From Candidatus Rifleibacteriota bacterium (lineage in GTDB: Bacteria; Muiribacteriota; Ozemobacteria; Ozemobacterales; Ozemobacteraceae): DNA of 64,000 nucleotides. Every line of letters begins with the position of its first letter. Positions within the stretch are counted from its first letter, which is position 1. The position numbers and the translations under genes are program-made. The DNA is taken from the NCBI GenBank assembly GCA_024710355.1, contig JANJUX010000051.1:17101-81100 (forward strand), read 5' to 3'. The notes under the pieces are model-generated. The model saw nothing but the letters and a program-made list of their open reading frames with translations, did not search any database and was not told the DNA's origin. Below are positions 19,228 to 27,843 of the stretch, in pieces.

Positions 19228-20118
19228 TCAGAGCAGACCAAGCTTTTTCGCGCGACGCCTGGCCCAGATCTGGGCCAGGCGTCCGCCCATATTGGCAATA
19301 TTGATTGCTGTGGTCAGATGCTTTTCATAAAAAGGTGTCAGGTAGGCAAGGCGAACGAGCTGCCAGTAGAGGGTGTGGATATTGTCACAGGAAAAATGCA
19401 GTTCATCGCCTTCGCCCGGGAATTTCCAGGTTTTTCGCAGTCCGGCTGCAGCTTTTTCTCCGTCGCGCATTTTTACTGCCACGTTGAAAGGCCCGTCTGG
19501 TATGAACAGTCTTTCTGAACCGCCGCTCAGCGAGCTGACAGCGGCATGGGCCAGATTTTCTCTGATTTGTTGTGGTGTTTCGGCAAGCGGTTTGTTTACT
19601 GTAAAGGTTTTAATGTGCCTGATAACCCTGGCGGCCTGGCGGCAGGCCATTTCACAGCCGGAAAAAAACGTCGGAACCAGGCCGGCCGGTGCTACCGATG
19701 CTGCAAACAGTTCGGCTTCGGTCAGTGGCTCGTCATTCACGAGAATGCCGGAAAATTTCGAAGTCAGGGTGTGCGGCAGAAACCCGTCGGTGCCAGAAGC
19801 CGCATGCATTCCGGTCATCAACAGATAATTGAAGCCTCTGGCTTCGCCAACGCCGATAATTGGACCAATCTGGTAACCCTGGTCTACTTCGATACCTTCG
19901 TCGATCAGCTCTCTGAAAAGGTTATAGCCAGTACGGTGAAAATCCTTGACCCTGACTCTGCCAATACCGCTGTTGAGCAGTTGCCGCCCGACCTGGTCGA
20001 TATCGCGCGAGAGTTCGACACAGGCCCTTACCCAGCCATCGTTGAATAGTTGCGAGTCCTGGCGGTTATGACAGCCGGTCGAGCCCTCGATGTCGGCAAT
20101 GATGAGCACCGAAGTCAT
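19228..20118 (-). CDS. M55-family (DppA-like) D-aminopeptidase-type metallopeptidase
   Basis: This 296-residue cytoplasmic enzyme is like Bacillus D-aminopeptidase DppA, a zinc decamer that trims D-Ala-D-Ala-type dipeptides. Family landmarks in order are DIEGSTG at residue 9 (metal Asp/Glu), VKDFHRTGYN near 57 (DxH), GMHAASGTDGFLPHT near 102, and LVNDEPLTEAELFAAS near 128. It overlaps the YitT-type permease gene upstream by four bases, so the two are coupled. Its substrate here cannot be read from sequence. A perfect 30-base palindrome lies in the last 60 bases of the coding region. Confidence 0.82.
   Translation of the reverse strand: MTSVLIIADIEGSTGCHNRQDSQLFNDGWVRACVELSRDIDQVGRQLLNSGIGRVRVKDFHRTGYNLFRELIDEGIEVDQGYQIGPIIGVGEARGFNYLLMTGMHAASGTDGFLPHTLTSKFSGILVNDEPLTEAELFAASVAPAGLVPTFFSGCEMACRQAARVIRHIKTFTVNKPLAETPQQIRENLAHAAVSSLSGGSERLFIPDGPFNVAVKMRDGEKAAAGLRKTWKFPGEGDELHFSCDNIHTLYWQLVRLAYLTPFYEKHLTTAINIANMGGRLAQIWARRRAKKLGLL
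19254..19283. repeat. Perfect 30-bp palindrome in the 3' end of the M55 gene
   Basis: GACGCCTGGCCCAGA (19254-19268) is followed directly by its exact reverse complement (19269-19283). It encodes RLAQIWARR of the peptidase and lies about 30 bases beyond the stop codon of the convergent scramblase-like gene. No T run follows on either strand. Confidence 0.9.
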
Positions 20119-21008
20119 TCGTCTTCAGCAACTTTCTGAAATCTGACTTCATCTTCGAGCTTGGTAAAACCATGCCCGATGACCTGGCGCGCATCACCGA
20201 CAATTACAAAGGCTTTCGGATCATTATCATAGACGATGCGGCGCAATATCGGCAACTCACCGCGGCGAATGGCTGTCAGCAATACGCCAACCGGTTTTCC
20301 TGAATACATGCCGATGCCTTCGAGGCTGGTAACACCGCGGTGCAGTTCTTCGATAATGGCCCAGCCGATGACATCCGACTGTTTTGAAATGATTGTCACG
20401 GTTCTGAAGACCGACATGCCTTCGAGCACGGCATCGATGACCTTGCTGGTGAAAAAAACGGTGATCAGGCCGTAAAGTGCAAGTTCAGCCCCGAAGGTGA
20501 AACCGGCAAGGCCGGTGACGACAATGTTCGATACAAGTGTCACATCGCCGATCGGAATGCGGTATTTGTAGTGAAGTATCTGGCTGACGATATCCATACC
20601 GCCGCTGGTGCCGCCGGCCTTGAAAGTAATGCCAACCCCGATACCCGAAAGTATGCCGCCGTAAAGCCCGGCGAGAATCGGGTTGGTGGTCATCGGCGCT
20701 ACTGGTATGACATTCATCATGACTTCAATGGCGGCCGAGTTGACGATGATCGAAAAAAGGGTTTTCCAGGCTGAGCCGCGCCCGATAATCTTTGCCTGCA
20801 TAGCGATCAGAACGATGTTGCAGATAAGAATGGTAAAGCCCACGGGCATTTTGACGACGAAGAAAAGGATCGTGGCAATGCCGGAGATGCCTCCCGGGGC
20901 GATCCGGTTCGGTACGGTAAAGGCGGTCATGCTGAATGCAAGCAGCAGCGCGCCTGAAATCAGATAAAAAATATCGAGCGGCCGAACGGTATCAGAAGGT
21001 TTTGCCAT
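20115..21008 (-). CDS. YitT family membrane protein (YitT/DUF161 plus DUF2179)
   Basis: The 297-residue integral membrane protein has five or six hydrophobic segments in the first 200 residues. It carries the family signatures VPNRIAPGGISGIATIL and GIGVGITFKAGGTSGGMDIVSQIL. A cytoplasmic C-terminal domain (about 205-285, SVFRTVTIISKQSD... RGVTSLEGIGMYSG) is the DUF2179 ligand-binding-like domain. The transported substrate is unknown for most of the family. The ATG has GGAG five bases upstream and an extended -10 promoter (21046-21074). The peptidase gene follows with a four-base overlap, hinting at a shared role in uptake and hydrolysis (inference). Confidence 0.9.
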   Translation of the reverse strand: MAKPSDTVRPLDIFYLISGALLLAFSMTAFTVPNRIAPGGISGIATILFFVVKMPVGFTILICNIVLIAMQAKIIGRGSAWKTLFSIIVNSAAIEVMMNVIPVAPMTTNPILAGLYGGILSGIGVGITFKAGGTSGGMDIVSQILHYKYRIPIGDVTLVSNIVVTGLAGFTFGAELALYGLITVFFTSKVIDAVLEGMSVFRTVTIISKQSDVIGWAIIEELHRGVTSLEGIGMYSGKPVGVLLTAIRRGELPILRRIVYDNDPKAFVIVGDARQVIGHGFTKLEDEVRFQKVAEDE

Positions 21009-21045
21009 GCAATCTCCGGTTCAAATCGGTTCGAAAATTGCGGGC

Positions 21046-21074
21046 ATTCTAGCACAGAAAAACACTGCTAACAA
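21046..21074 (-). promoter_or_regulatory. Extended -10 promoter of the YitT-M55 operon
   Basis: On the minus strand TTGTTA (21069-21074), a 17-base spacer ending in TGC, and TAGAAT (21046-21051). The predicted start lies about 30 bases before the ATG. Confidence 0.55.
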
Positions 21075-21170
21075 TCCCGGGGAAATTCCCGGCAGCGGAT
21101 TGTCTGCTTGATTTTGCCACGGGGTTAAGTTAGCATGAACCCGTGACCTGAAAGTGGCAAAAGCCTTTTG

Positions 21171-21305
21171 TCAGTCTTCGTTATTGAACTGGCCGCGGTA
21201 AAATATGACAAATTTGCAGTGGCTGCAGTTAAGCGTAAAATAGGGGGTCTGGCGACCGGTATGAGATCTGCGAATCATCGGAGCATTGCATTGTGGGCAA
21301 AGCAT
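21171..21305 (-). CDS. 44-residue zinc-ribbon microprotein
   Basis: A short gene lies in the otherwise empty 359-base gap. The minus-strand ATG at 21305 has GGAGG seven bases upstream and is followed by 44 codons and TGA. The product begins MLCPQCNAPMIRRSH and contains NCSHCKFVIFYR, so CxxC...CxxC form a small treble-clef or zinc-ribbon fold. It has no signal peptide or membrane segment. Function is unknown; such proteins may be RNA-, DNA- or protein-binding. The 130 bases downstream hold only an imperfect CACGGG hairpin without a T run. Confidence 0.65.
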   Translation of the reverse strand: MLCPQCNAPMIRRSHTGRQTPYFTLNCSHCKFVIFYRGQFNNED

Positions 21306-21367
21306 AGGGTGCCTCCATTATCTGATTACATTTTTCCCTGTCCTGATAAATATATCGGCATAATTCC

Positions 21368-22726
21368 ATGAAAAATTCAGTCTTTTTTTTATTGAATCAT
21401 TCCCGCTCTGGAAAAGCGCAGACCCGCTATCTGGCCGGCCTGGTCGCCGGGCTGCTCATGCTTGTTCTCGCCTTCTGGCTTTACCGGTTTCCGCAGCGCC
21501 AGACAAGGCTTGTTGCTGAAGCCAGATCACAGGCAATTATCCAGATTGCAGCATCTGCTGCAGCTCGTCCAGCCATCAACGTTAAAAATTCTCTGACTCT
21601 TCTCGGCCGTTTGCCGGTGTTGCGTCAGTTTGATCCCGGAATGGGGCTCGCCGAAGGTATTACCGGGTGGCGCAGAGATTTCACTTTACTGCTTGAGTCG
21701 TTCGAAGCGCCTCTGGCCTCTATGTGGCAGGAATTTATCGATGTCAGCCGCGGGTTTGAGTGGTGGCAGAGTATTCCGGAAGCTGCATTGATGCGTTTCT
21801 GGAACTTTGGTACTTTTGGCAGTCTGCAGTTTGAAGGCGAAGAAGATTTGCCGCCTTTCGGTCTGGTTTCAGTCTCAGAAGAGGAGCATGCCAGAATTTC
21901 GCTTATGGCCGGCATTGTTCCAGAGACTATGCGTCTGCTCACCGCCGGCTTTGACCGCTTTTTCAACCCGATTCTGCAGATTGTCAGATGCATCGACCAT
22001 TTTCCGGGGCTGTGTTCGACAGGCTCTTCCACTGCCGTGCCGGTCCATAATCTTCTGGCGTTGATGCTCGATGATGGGCATATTCGAACCCTGGCACTCA
22101 AAAATCTTTCGGGCACCGTGCTTGCGGTGGCAGGAGACGCTGAGCTGTTTGCCTCAGATCCTGACGACCGCGACTGCCAGTCCATCAAAAACGGAATCCC
22201 ATTTTTCTGCGGCCCGGTAATTTATGATCAGCAGCAGAAACGGCCGGTGTGGTGGGTGGCTGTGCCGGTGCGCAATGAGCAGCGCCAGCCGGTGGCATGC
22301 CTTTCGGCCATGGTCGATATCAGTTATCTCAGTGAAATGGCCGATAAAACCAGTTCTGGCCCTGACAGCCTCATTTTTACCGAACGCAGCGGTGTTGCCA
22401 TCGGGCATCATGACCCGCAGATCGTGGCGCAGCAGGTGAATTTGAGTGCCGCTCTGCTGCCGATACCCGAAATTGAAGAAAAGCCAATCAGCGGCATTTC
22501 TCGTCGCAATGACCGAGTGCTTCTGCAGACTGCCGCGGCGTTGAAGTATTCTGACATGCGCTATCTGCCAGACTGGTATGTCTTTATCCAGACAGACCTC
22601 ACGCAGGAGAATTCTCTCGACGACTATCTGATTCTGTTGTGTGTAATTCTGCTTGCTGCAACTGGTGGGTATGTTTTATCCTGTTGCGTTGTACGTATAA
22701 ACAATTCATCCTTTGGGGAAAGATAA
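21368..22726 (+). CDS. Membrane-anchored Cache-like sensor without an output domain
   Basis: The 452-residue protein has an N-terminal membrane segment (about 20-42), a periplasmic region of about 380 residues and a C-terminal membrane segment (about 427-447), ending ten residues later. The periplasmic part has the layout of a double-Cache sensor: a long helix with AEARSQAIIQIAASAAA, then VHNLLALMLDDGHIRTLALKNLSGTVLAV, a VWWVAVPVRNEQRQPVACLSAMVDI strand set and DWYVFIQTDL. No kinase, HAMP, GGDEF or methyl-accepting domain follows, so signalling must go through a partner. One base separates its stop from the next gene. The domain call is by pattern and could be wrong in detail. No clear ribosome-binding site precedes the ATG. 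Confidence 0.68.
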   Translation: MKNSVFFLLNHSRSGKAQTRYLAGLVAGLLMLVLAFWLYRFPQRQTRLVAEARSQAIIQIAASAAARPAINVKNSLTLLGRLPVLRQFDPGMGLAEGITGWRRDFTLLLESFEAPLASMWQEFIDVSRGFEWWQSIPEAALMRFWNFGTFGSLQFEGEEDLPPFGLVSVSEEEHARISLMAGIVPETMRLLTAGFDRFFNPILQIVRCIDHFPGLCSTGSSTAVPVHNLLALMLDDGHIRTLALKNLSGTVLAVAGDAELFASDPDDRDCQSIKNGIPFFCGPVIYDQQQKRPVWWVAVPVRNEQRQPVACLSAMVDISYLSEMADKTSSGPDSLIFTERSGVAIGHHDPQIVAQQVNLSAALLPIPEIEEKPISGISRRNDRVLLQTAAALKYSDMRYLPDWYVFIQTDLTQENSLDDYLILLCVILLAATGGYVLSCCVVRINNSSFGER

Positions 22727-22727
22727 A

Positions 22728-24392
22728 ATGACGGACCTTCGTCGTTTGGGAATGGCGTTTGCCGTGGCCTGCAGTCTTACCTGTGCCACTTCTCCTGTGT
22801 ATGCCTCACGCAAGGCAACCGACATGATGTCTGAGGCTCTCAAACAGAGAGCAGCCGGCAACCTTGGCGAAGCTATAAGCAGTCTCGAATATGCGGCTGA
22901 ACAGGCCGGAAACGTTGTGCAGCAGAATCTGGCCCGTTTCATGCTCGGTGACTGTCAGCTGGAATCAGGTCGTTACGCCGACGCCGCCAGAACTTTTTCG
23001 GCTCTCAGTGAATCGGTAAAGTCAGGCGAAGAAAAGGCCGAAGCTCTTTTTCGTCTGTTGCAGGCAAATTCGGGTCTTGGCAATCAGAGCCGTGTAAACA
23101 GCATCTTTACCCAGCTTAAACGCGATCATGGTCGCAGCCCGTATTGCGAGCTGGCGAAGTCGTTTATGAAGACTCAGGGCTTTAAAGAGGAAGTCTCTTC
23201 TTCAGAACCAGTTGAAAAAGAGAATTCTCAGCCGGTGATTGTTGCAAAAACCGAGCCTGCCAAGCCGACGCCTGCGGTTAAAAAGCCTGAACCAGTCTCA
23301 AAGCCGGCGAAGTCCGATTCTGCAGCCGCAGTTGAACCTGATGACGATATCCTTCCGGATGAGCGACCGCAGCCGGACCATGAGATCACAGAAATGGAAG
23401 AAGCCCCGCCGCCGCCCGAGCAAAAACCGATTGCCAGGCCTGAGCCGGCAAAAGCTTCTAAACCCGAAGTTGCTGCGCCAGCTATCACCGGGAAAGGCAT
23501 GAAAAAGGCAGACCCACAGACCGCAACTTTGCTGCGTTCGATTCTGCAGGTCGAAACTGCCGCCGGCACAGCTAAAGACGAACTGGTCAGCCGGATTCTC
23601 GGGCTCCAGGATTCGCTTAAAGACGGTCCTGAAAAGGCCGGTATGGATAAGGTTCTAATGGATCTCGCCGAAGCCACTACCGGTTTTGGTGAACTGCTCG
23701 AAGCCTGCAAGACTTACGATAAGGTTCTTACGCACCACCCGGCATCGCCGTTGGTAGAAAAGGCTTATTTTCAGGCAATCCGCCTGCGCGCCGTTTTAGG
23801 AGTGCATGAGGCGGTCGTTGGCTGGTCAAAAGCCTTCCTTGCCGCTTTCCCCGCTTCTGAATACCGCAGTCAGGTGCGTGCTCTCGTCGAATATTCACAG
23901 GCAGGCGGCCAGCTCGATCTTTCGGCCGGCGGTTCGCCGGCGACGGCCACAGTGAAGGGTGGTTCTGGCGCCAGGTCGGCGGCCGGGGCAGACACTTCGT
24001 CGGCAAACGCGGCTCTCGCGGCTGATTCCCAATATGCTGCCGCCTCGCGCAAAATGAAAGACGGCAAATATACTCTGGCGCTCGTCGATTTCAATCGTCT
24101 GGCGAAGAAATACCCAGATGCATCCCAGATCTGGTGGGATGCAGCGCTCGTCAATGTTCAGCTTGAAGATTTTAAAAAGGCTGCGGTGGCGATCAACCGC
24201 ATGCTTGAACTCGATCCTGGCAATCAGGATGCCAATTCTCTATCAGGATATATTCACTACCGGCTCGAAAACTTTGAAGAAGCCGCCAGTGCTTATGATC
24301 AGGCCGGTGAGCCCGAAGGCCGCGGGGTAAACTTTTTTGATGCCAAAACTGCTTCAGAGCGCATGAAAAAGACGGCCGAAAAGAAAAAGTAA
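22728..24392 (+). CDS. Exported TPR protein with proline-rich linker
   Basis: The 554-residue protein starts at the ATG at 22728, with GGGGAAAG just before it. A signal peptide (MTDLRRLGMAFAVACSLTCATSPVYA) is followed by TPR-like helices (about 30-150; AISSLEYAAEQAGN, ARFMLGDCQLESGRYADAARTF). A linker rich in Pro, Glu and Lys (about 155-245) leads to a second helical repeat block with TPRs at the C-terminus (KMKDGKYTLALVDFNRLAKKYPDASQIWWDAALVNVQLEDFKKAAVAI). The layout resembles YbgF/CpoB-like periplasmic scaffolds but the family is not certain. It lies between the Cache-like sensor and the cytoplasmic repeat protein of the same operon, so it may be a periplasmic binding partner (inference). 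Confidence 0.8.
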   Translation: MTDLRRLGMAFAVACSLTCATSPVYASRKATDMMSEALKQRAAGNLGEAISSLEYAAEQAGNVVQQNLARFMLGDCQLESGRYADAARTFSALSESVKSGEEKAEALFRLLQANSGLGNQSRVNSIFTQLKRDHGRSPYCELAKSFMKTQGFKEEVSSSEPVEKENSQPVIVAKTEPAKPTPAVKKPEPVSKPAKSDSAAAVEPDDDILPDERPQPDHEITEMEEAPPPPEQKPIARPEPAKASKPEVAAPAITGKGMKKADPQTATLLRSILQVETAAGTAKDELVSRILGLQDSLKDGPEKAGMDKVLMDLAEATTGFGELLEACKTYDKVLTHHPASPLVEKAYFQAIRLRAVLGVHEAVVGWSKAFLAAFPASEYRSQVRALVEYSQAGGQLDLSAGGSPATATVKGGSGARSAAGADTSSANAALAADSQYAAASRKMKDGKYTLALVDFNRLAKKYPDASQIWWDAALVNVQLEDFKKAAVAINRMLELDPGNQDANSLSGYIHYRLENFEEAASAYDQAGEPEGRGVNFFDAKTASERMKKTAEKKK

Positions 24393-24413
24393 GCTACGAA
24401 GGAGAAGTTACAG

Positions 24414-25493
24414 ATGAACAGCGAAAACATTCAGGTGATTCAGTCTTTTATCAAAGACGGCGATGCCAAAAAGGGCGCGTCAGAATGGGGCGCAGCAAAA
24501 ATTTGCTATCTGAAGGCTTCTGAAGAATACCAGAGCATCCGCGAGATTGACCCTAAAGCACCGGTAACCAAAGAAGAGGAAGACATCAAACGCATTATCG
24601 CCGGGCGTATTGCTGAAGTGGATGAACATCTGGCAGGCGTGCATCTCGAAAAAGGTGAAACCGCCCTGCGCAACAAAGCCTGGCAGGTTGCCATCGACGA
24701 GCTTGAAGAAGCTACCTCACTCGCCCGTGACGAGAATGTCAAATTTCTCGAAGAAGTTAAGGCTCTGCTCGACAAAGCGCGCGAAAGACAGCGCGATCAC
24801 CTGCTGCATATCGAAATGACGCCGTTTGTCGAACGCGGCGATGATTTCAGCCGTTCCGGCAACTTCGGCGAAGCCATTCTTGAATACCAGGCAGCTCTGA
24901 AACTGGTTAGCGGTCTGCCCGATAACCACCGCTTCATCAGCTACATCAAGGCTGCTCTCACCGATTGCCGCCGCTGCATCATCAGGCCCTATCTCGCCAA
25001 GATCAACAAAGCATGCCATGCCGGCAAATATGCTCACGCTGCCACCATGCTCAAACGCGCGCAGCTGCTGCTCGACACCCGCGATAACGTTTATCACGCC
25101 TTTCTTGAACAGCTCAAGGAAAAGATCCATCAGAACCTCAAAGAAGACGAATTCGTCGAAACCGAAGAATTCGAAGCTCCCGAAGTCTGGGAACAGGCCG
25201 TTAAAGATTACGAGGAAGCGCTCGACCTTTATTCTTCGTTCTCGGTTACCGACCCCTTCGCACCGGCTTATACCGGGGTAAATGTTTTTGAAGACCGTTT
25301 TGTCGAATCGCGCCGCAAACTCGGCAAGCTCTACAAGACCCGTGCCGACCGCCTCAGAGACCAGGCAAAGGTTGAAAAGGCGATTCGTAACTACAAAGAG
25401 GCTCTCAAGCTTCTGCCCCGCTCAGATAAAATGTTTCACGAAGCTTTTCGTGAAATGAAAAAGCTGCGTGCCCAGGTGGCTGTTCCGGCCTAA
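24414..25493 (+). CDS. Cytoplasmic helical-repeat (TPR-like) protein
   Basis: The 359-residue protein has no signal peptide and is almost wholly alpha-helical. Degenerate TPR-like pairs include GETALRNKAWQVAIDELEEA, GDDFSRSGNFGEAILEYQAAL, AGKYAHAATMLKRAQLLLDT and QAKVEKAIRNYKEALKLLP. AAGGAG lies 11 bases before the ATG. Its TAA is followed directly by the ATG of the CHASE2-GGDEF gene, so the two products are made together. It probably docks on the cytoplasmic part of that membrane enzyme (inference). No known named family is recognised. Confidence 0.78.
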   Translation: MNSENIQVIQSFIKDGDAKKGASEWGAAKICYLKASEEYQSIREIDPKAPVTKEEEDIKRIIAGRIAEVDEHLAGVHLEKGETALRNKAWQVAIDELEEATSLARDENVKFLEEVKALLDKARERQRDHLLHIEMTPFVERGDDFSRSGNFGEAILEYQAALKLVSGLPDNHRFISYIKAALTDCRRCIIRPYLAKINKACHAGKYAHAATMLKRAQLLLDTRDNVYHAFLEQLKEKIHQNLKEDEFVETEEFEAPEVWEQAVKDYEEALDLYSSFSVTDPFAPAYTGVNVFEDRFVESRRKLGKLYKTRADRLRDQAKVEKAIRNYKEALKLLPRSDKMFHEAFREMKKLRAQVAVPA

Positions 25494-27842
25494 ATGAGTC
25501 CAAAACCGCAGACAGAAGATTTTCTCAATTCCAGCGAGATTATCAGGCTGACCTCCGAGAAGCCGGCCGGTCTAATACCTCTATGGGAATTCGTTCTCGC
25601 GCTGATCGTCGCTCTGGTAACGACGCTGCTGTTTTATTTCGGTTATTTCAACCGCATCGAAAATGCCACCCTCGATTTTCGTTTCGACCAGCGCGGCGAA
25701 ATGGCGAAAAACCATGACATCGTTCTGATAAGCATTACTGAAGAATGTCTCGGCGAAATTGGTACCTGGCCCTGGCCGCGCGCTACCCATGGTCGACTGC
25801 TCAATACTCTTAAAAAAGAAGGGGCGAAAGTCGTCGCTTTCGATATTCTTTTCAATGACCCGTCACTCGCCGGCCCGGAAGATGACAAAGAGTTCGGACA
25901 GCAGATTCTCAGGTTCGGGCGCGTCGTTCTGCCACGCATTGCCTCGAAAACAACCCTGCTGGATCCCGAAACTTTCGAATTTGTCGAGAGAGCCGGCTGG
26001 GCAAGACCGGTTCCGATTCTGCTCGAAGCCCGGCCACACGAAGGCTTCATCGATATCGATCACAAGGTTCTTAACCCCGACGGTGTCATTCGTAAGCTGC
26101 GCCTGCAGAAAAAACACGGCGAAATTACCAGTAATATTTTTGGTATTGCGGCTGCCGAAGCTTATCTTGGCGTAAAACCAGTTGTCGAAAGCTTCGGCAT
26201 GCGTGTCGGCGATCGGCTGCTGCCATTTTTCGACTGCTACGAACCAGAATCTGGTCAGCGTGAAAAATCCTACCTCGTTAACTACGCCGGCGGTAACCGG
26301 CATTTTGACGAAATCAGCTATTCCGAAGTTTTAAGCGGTAAATACCCGCATGGTTTTTTTACCAACCGCCTGGTGCTTGTTGGTACCAGAGCTGCCGGCA
26401 TCTCTGAAGATCTCAAGTTTTGCCCCTATGGCGCCCTGTCTGGCGTCGAGATTCACGCCAATCTGCTGCACAATATTCTCAACCGTCGCTTTCTGCATCG
26501 CAGTACTGTCGAGACAACGATAGTTCTTATTTTCGTTTTTGCTTTCGGAGCTGCCTATCTGCTCTGGAAAACCCCGGGCTTTTCGGCCAACGCCATTTGT
26601 CTGGGTGCGGCTGCAGCCTGGCTGATTGCCGGTATACTCCTGTTCAACTATGATTTCATTCTTGAAGTGACTCCGATTCTGGTCATGGTACCGTTTCAAT
26701 GGGCTGTTACCAGATTGATTCAGCAGTTCGAATCGCTCAAGGAAAAGAACTATGACCTGGCTCGCAAAGTCAGAGAACTGGCGATCATCAATGAGGTGAG
26801 CAAGGCCGTCAGTTTTATGGGCGACCTCGGAAAAACCCTCGATGCCATTCTCAGCCGCGGGGTTCAGGTTCTCAATGCCGAACGTGGTTCTTTGTTCCTG
26901 CTTGACGATAAATACGAAGAGCTTGTCGAAAAGTCAGTGGTTTTTGGTGTTGAAGGCGAAGCCCGTATCGATGAAAACCTTAAAAAGCAGTTCAAGAGCG
27001 GCATCGGCATTGCCGGTGAGGTTTTCAATTCGGGCCGGCCTCGCCTGATTCAGAATGTGCGCAAAGACAAGAGTTTCGCGTTTCGTGATGCCGAGCGCGA
27101 CAGCATCAGAACGCTGATCTGCGTGCCGCTGATGATAAAAGATACTGCTATCGGGGTCATGAATGTCGTTAACCGCCGCGAAGGCCGCTTTAATGACGAA
27201 GATCTGCAGACGGCCCTGACAATGGCCAACCAGGCGGCCGTGGTTATCGAAAAATCACGTCTGTATAATCTGGCCACTATCGACGGTCTGACCGGCCTCG
27301 TTGTCAGAAGACACTTTCAGGCGAAAATTGAAGAGGAATACCGCCGCGCCCGCCGCTACAGCAAGCCTTTGTCATACCTGATGACCGACATCGACCACTT
27401 CAAGAAATTCAACGATACCTACGGCCATCAGACCGGTGACATGGTGCTGCGCGAAGTTGCTAAAATCGTGCGTGATACGGTGCGTGATACCGATATCGCC
27501 GCCCGTTACGGTGGCGAAGAATTTGCCGTGATCCTTCCCGAAACCGAACCGGATGGCGCCATGCTGCTTGCTGAAAGACTGCGACAGCGGGTAGAATCGG
27601 CGATATTTGCCGGCCCGACCGGCGATCTGAAGGTAACCATAAGTGTCGGGGTCTGCTCTATGCCGATCAATCAGCCCGAGAGCGCCACCGAAATGATAAA
27701 AATGGCTGACGAAGCCTTGTATGTCTGCAAGCGCAATGGCCGTAACCGCGTCGAACGGGCTGAAAATCCGCCAACAGAACCCACACCGTCACCTGCTCCG
27801 GCGCCGGCGCCAGCGCCAGCGGCCGGGCCAACCTCCGCCTGA
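25494..27842 (+). CDS. CHASE2-GAF-GGDEF diguanylate cyclase
   Basis: This 782-residue inner-membrane enzyme is predicted to make cyclic-di-GMP from two GTP. In order it has membrane segment 1 (about 26-48), a periplasmic CHASE2 domain (about 50-340, starting IENATLDFRFDQRG and with WPWPRATHGRLL and FDILFNDPS), three membrane segments (about 345-415), a GAF domain (about 430-590) and GGDEF (about 600-760). The active site is GGEEF. An RxxD inhibitory site (RDTD) lies five residues before it, so product inhibition is likely. The C-terminus is a Pro-Ala tail (PAPAPAPAPAA). It has no spacing from the upstream helical gene. The four-gene unit ends here, converging with the sigma-54 activator one base away. 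Confidence 0.94.
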   Translation: MSPKPQTEDFLNSSEIIRLTSEKPAGLIPLWEFVLALIVALVTTLLFYFGYFNRIENATLDFRFDQRGEMAKNHDIVLISITEECLGEIGTWPWPRATHGRLLNTLKKEGAKVVAFDILFNDPSLAGPEDDKEFGQQILRFGRVVLPRIASKTTLLDPETFEFVERAGWARPVPILLEARPHEGFIDIDHKVLNPDGVIRKLRLQKKHGEITSNIFGIAAAEAYLGVKPVVESFGMRVGDRLLPFFDCYEPESGQREKSYLVNYAGGNRHFDEISYSEVLSGKYPHGFFTNRLVLVGTRAAGISEDLKFCPYGALSGVEIHANLLHNILNRRFLHRSTVETTIVLIFVFAFGAAYLLWKTPGFSANAICLGAAAAWLIAGILLFNYDFILEVTPILVMVPFQWAVTRLIQQFESLKEKNYDLARKVRELAIINEVSKAVSFMGDLGKTLDAILSRGVQVLNAERGSLFLLDDKYEELVEKSVVFGVEGEARIDENLKKQFKSGIGIAGEVFNSGRPRLIQNVRKDKSFAFRDAERDSIRTLICVPLMIKDTAIGVMNVVNRREGRFNDEDLQTALTMANQAAVVIEKSRLYNLATIDGLTGLVVRRHFQAKIEEEYRRARRYSKPLSYLMTDIDHFKKFNDTYGHQTGDMVLREVAKIVRDTVRDTDIAARYGGEEFAVILPETEPDGAMLLAERLRQRVESAIFAGPTGDLKVTISVGVCSMPINQPESATEMIKMADEALYVCKRNGRNRVERAENPPTEPTPSPAPAPAPAPAAGPTSA

Positions 27843-27843
27843 T

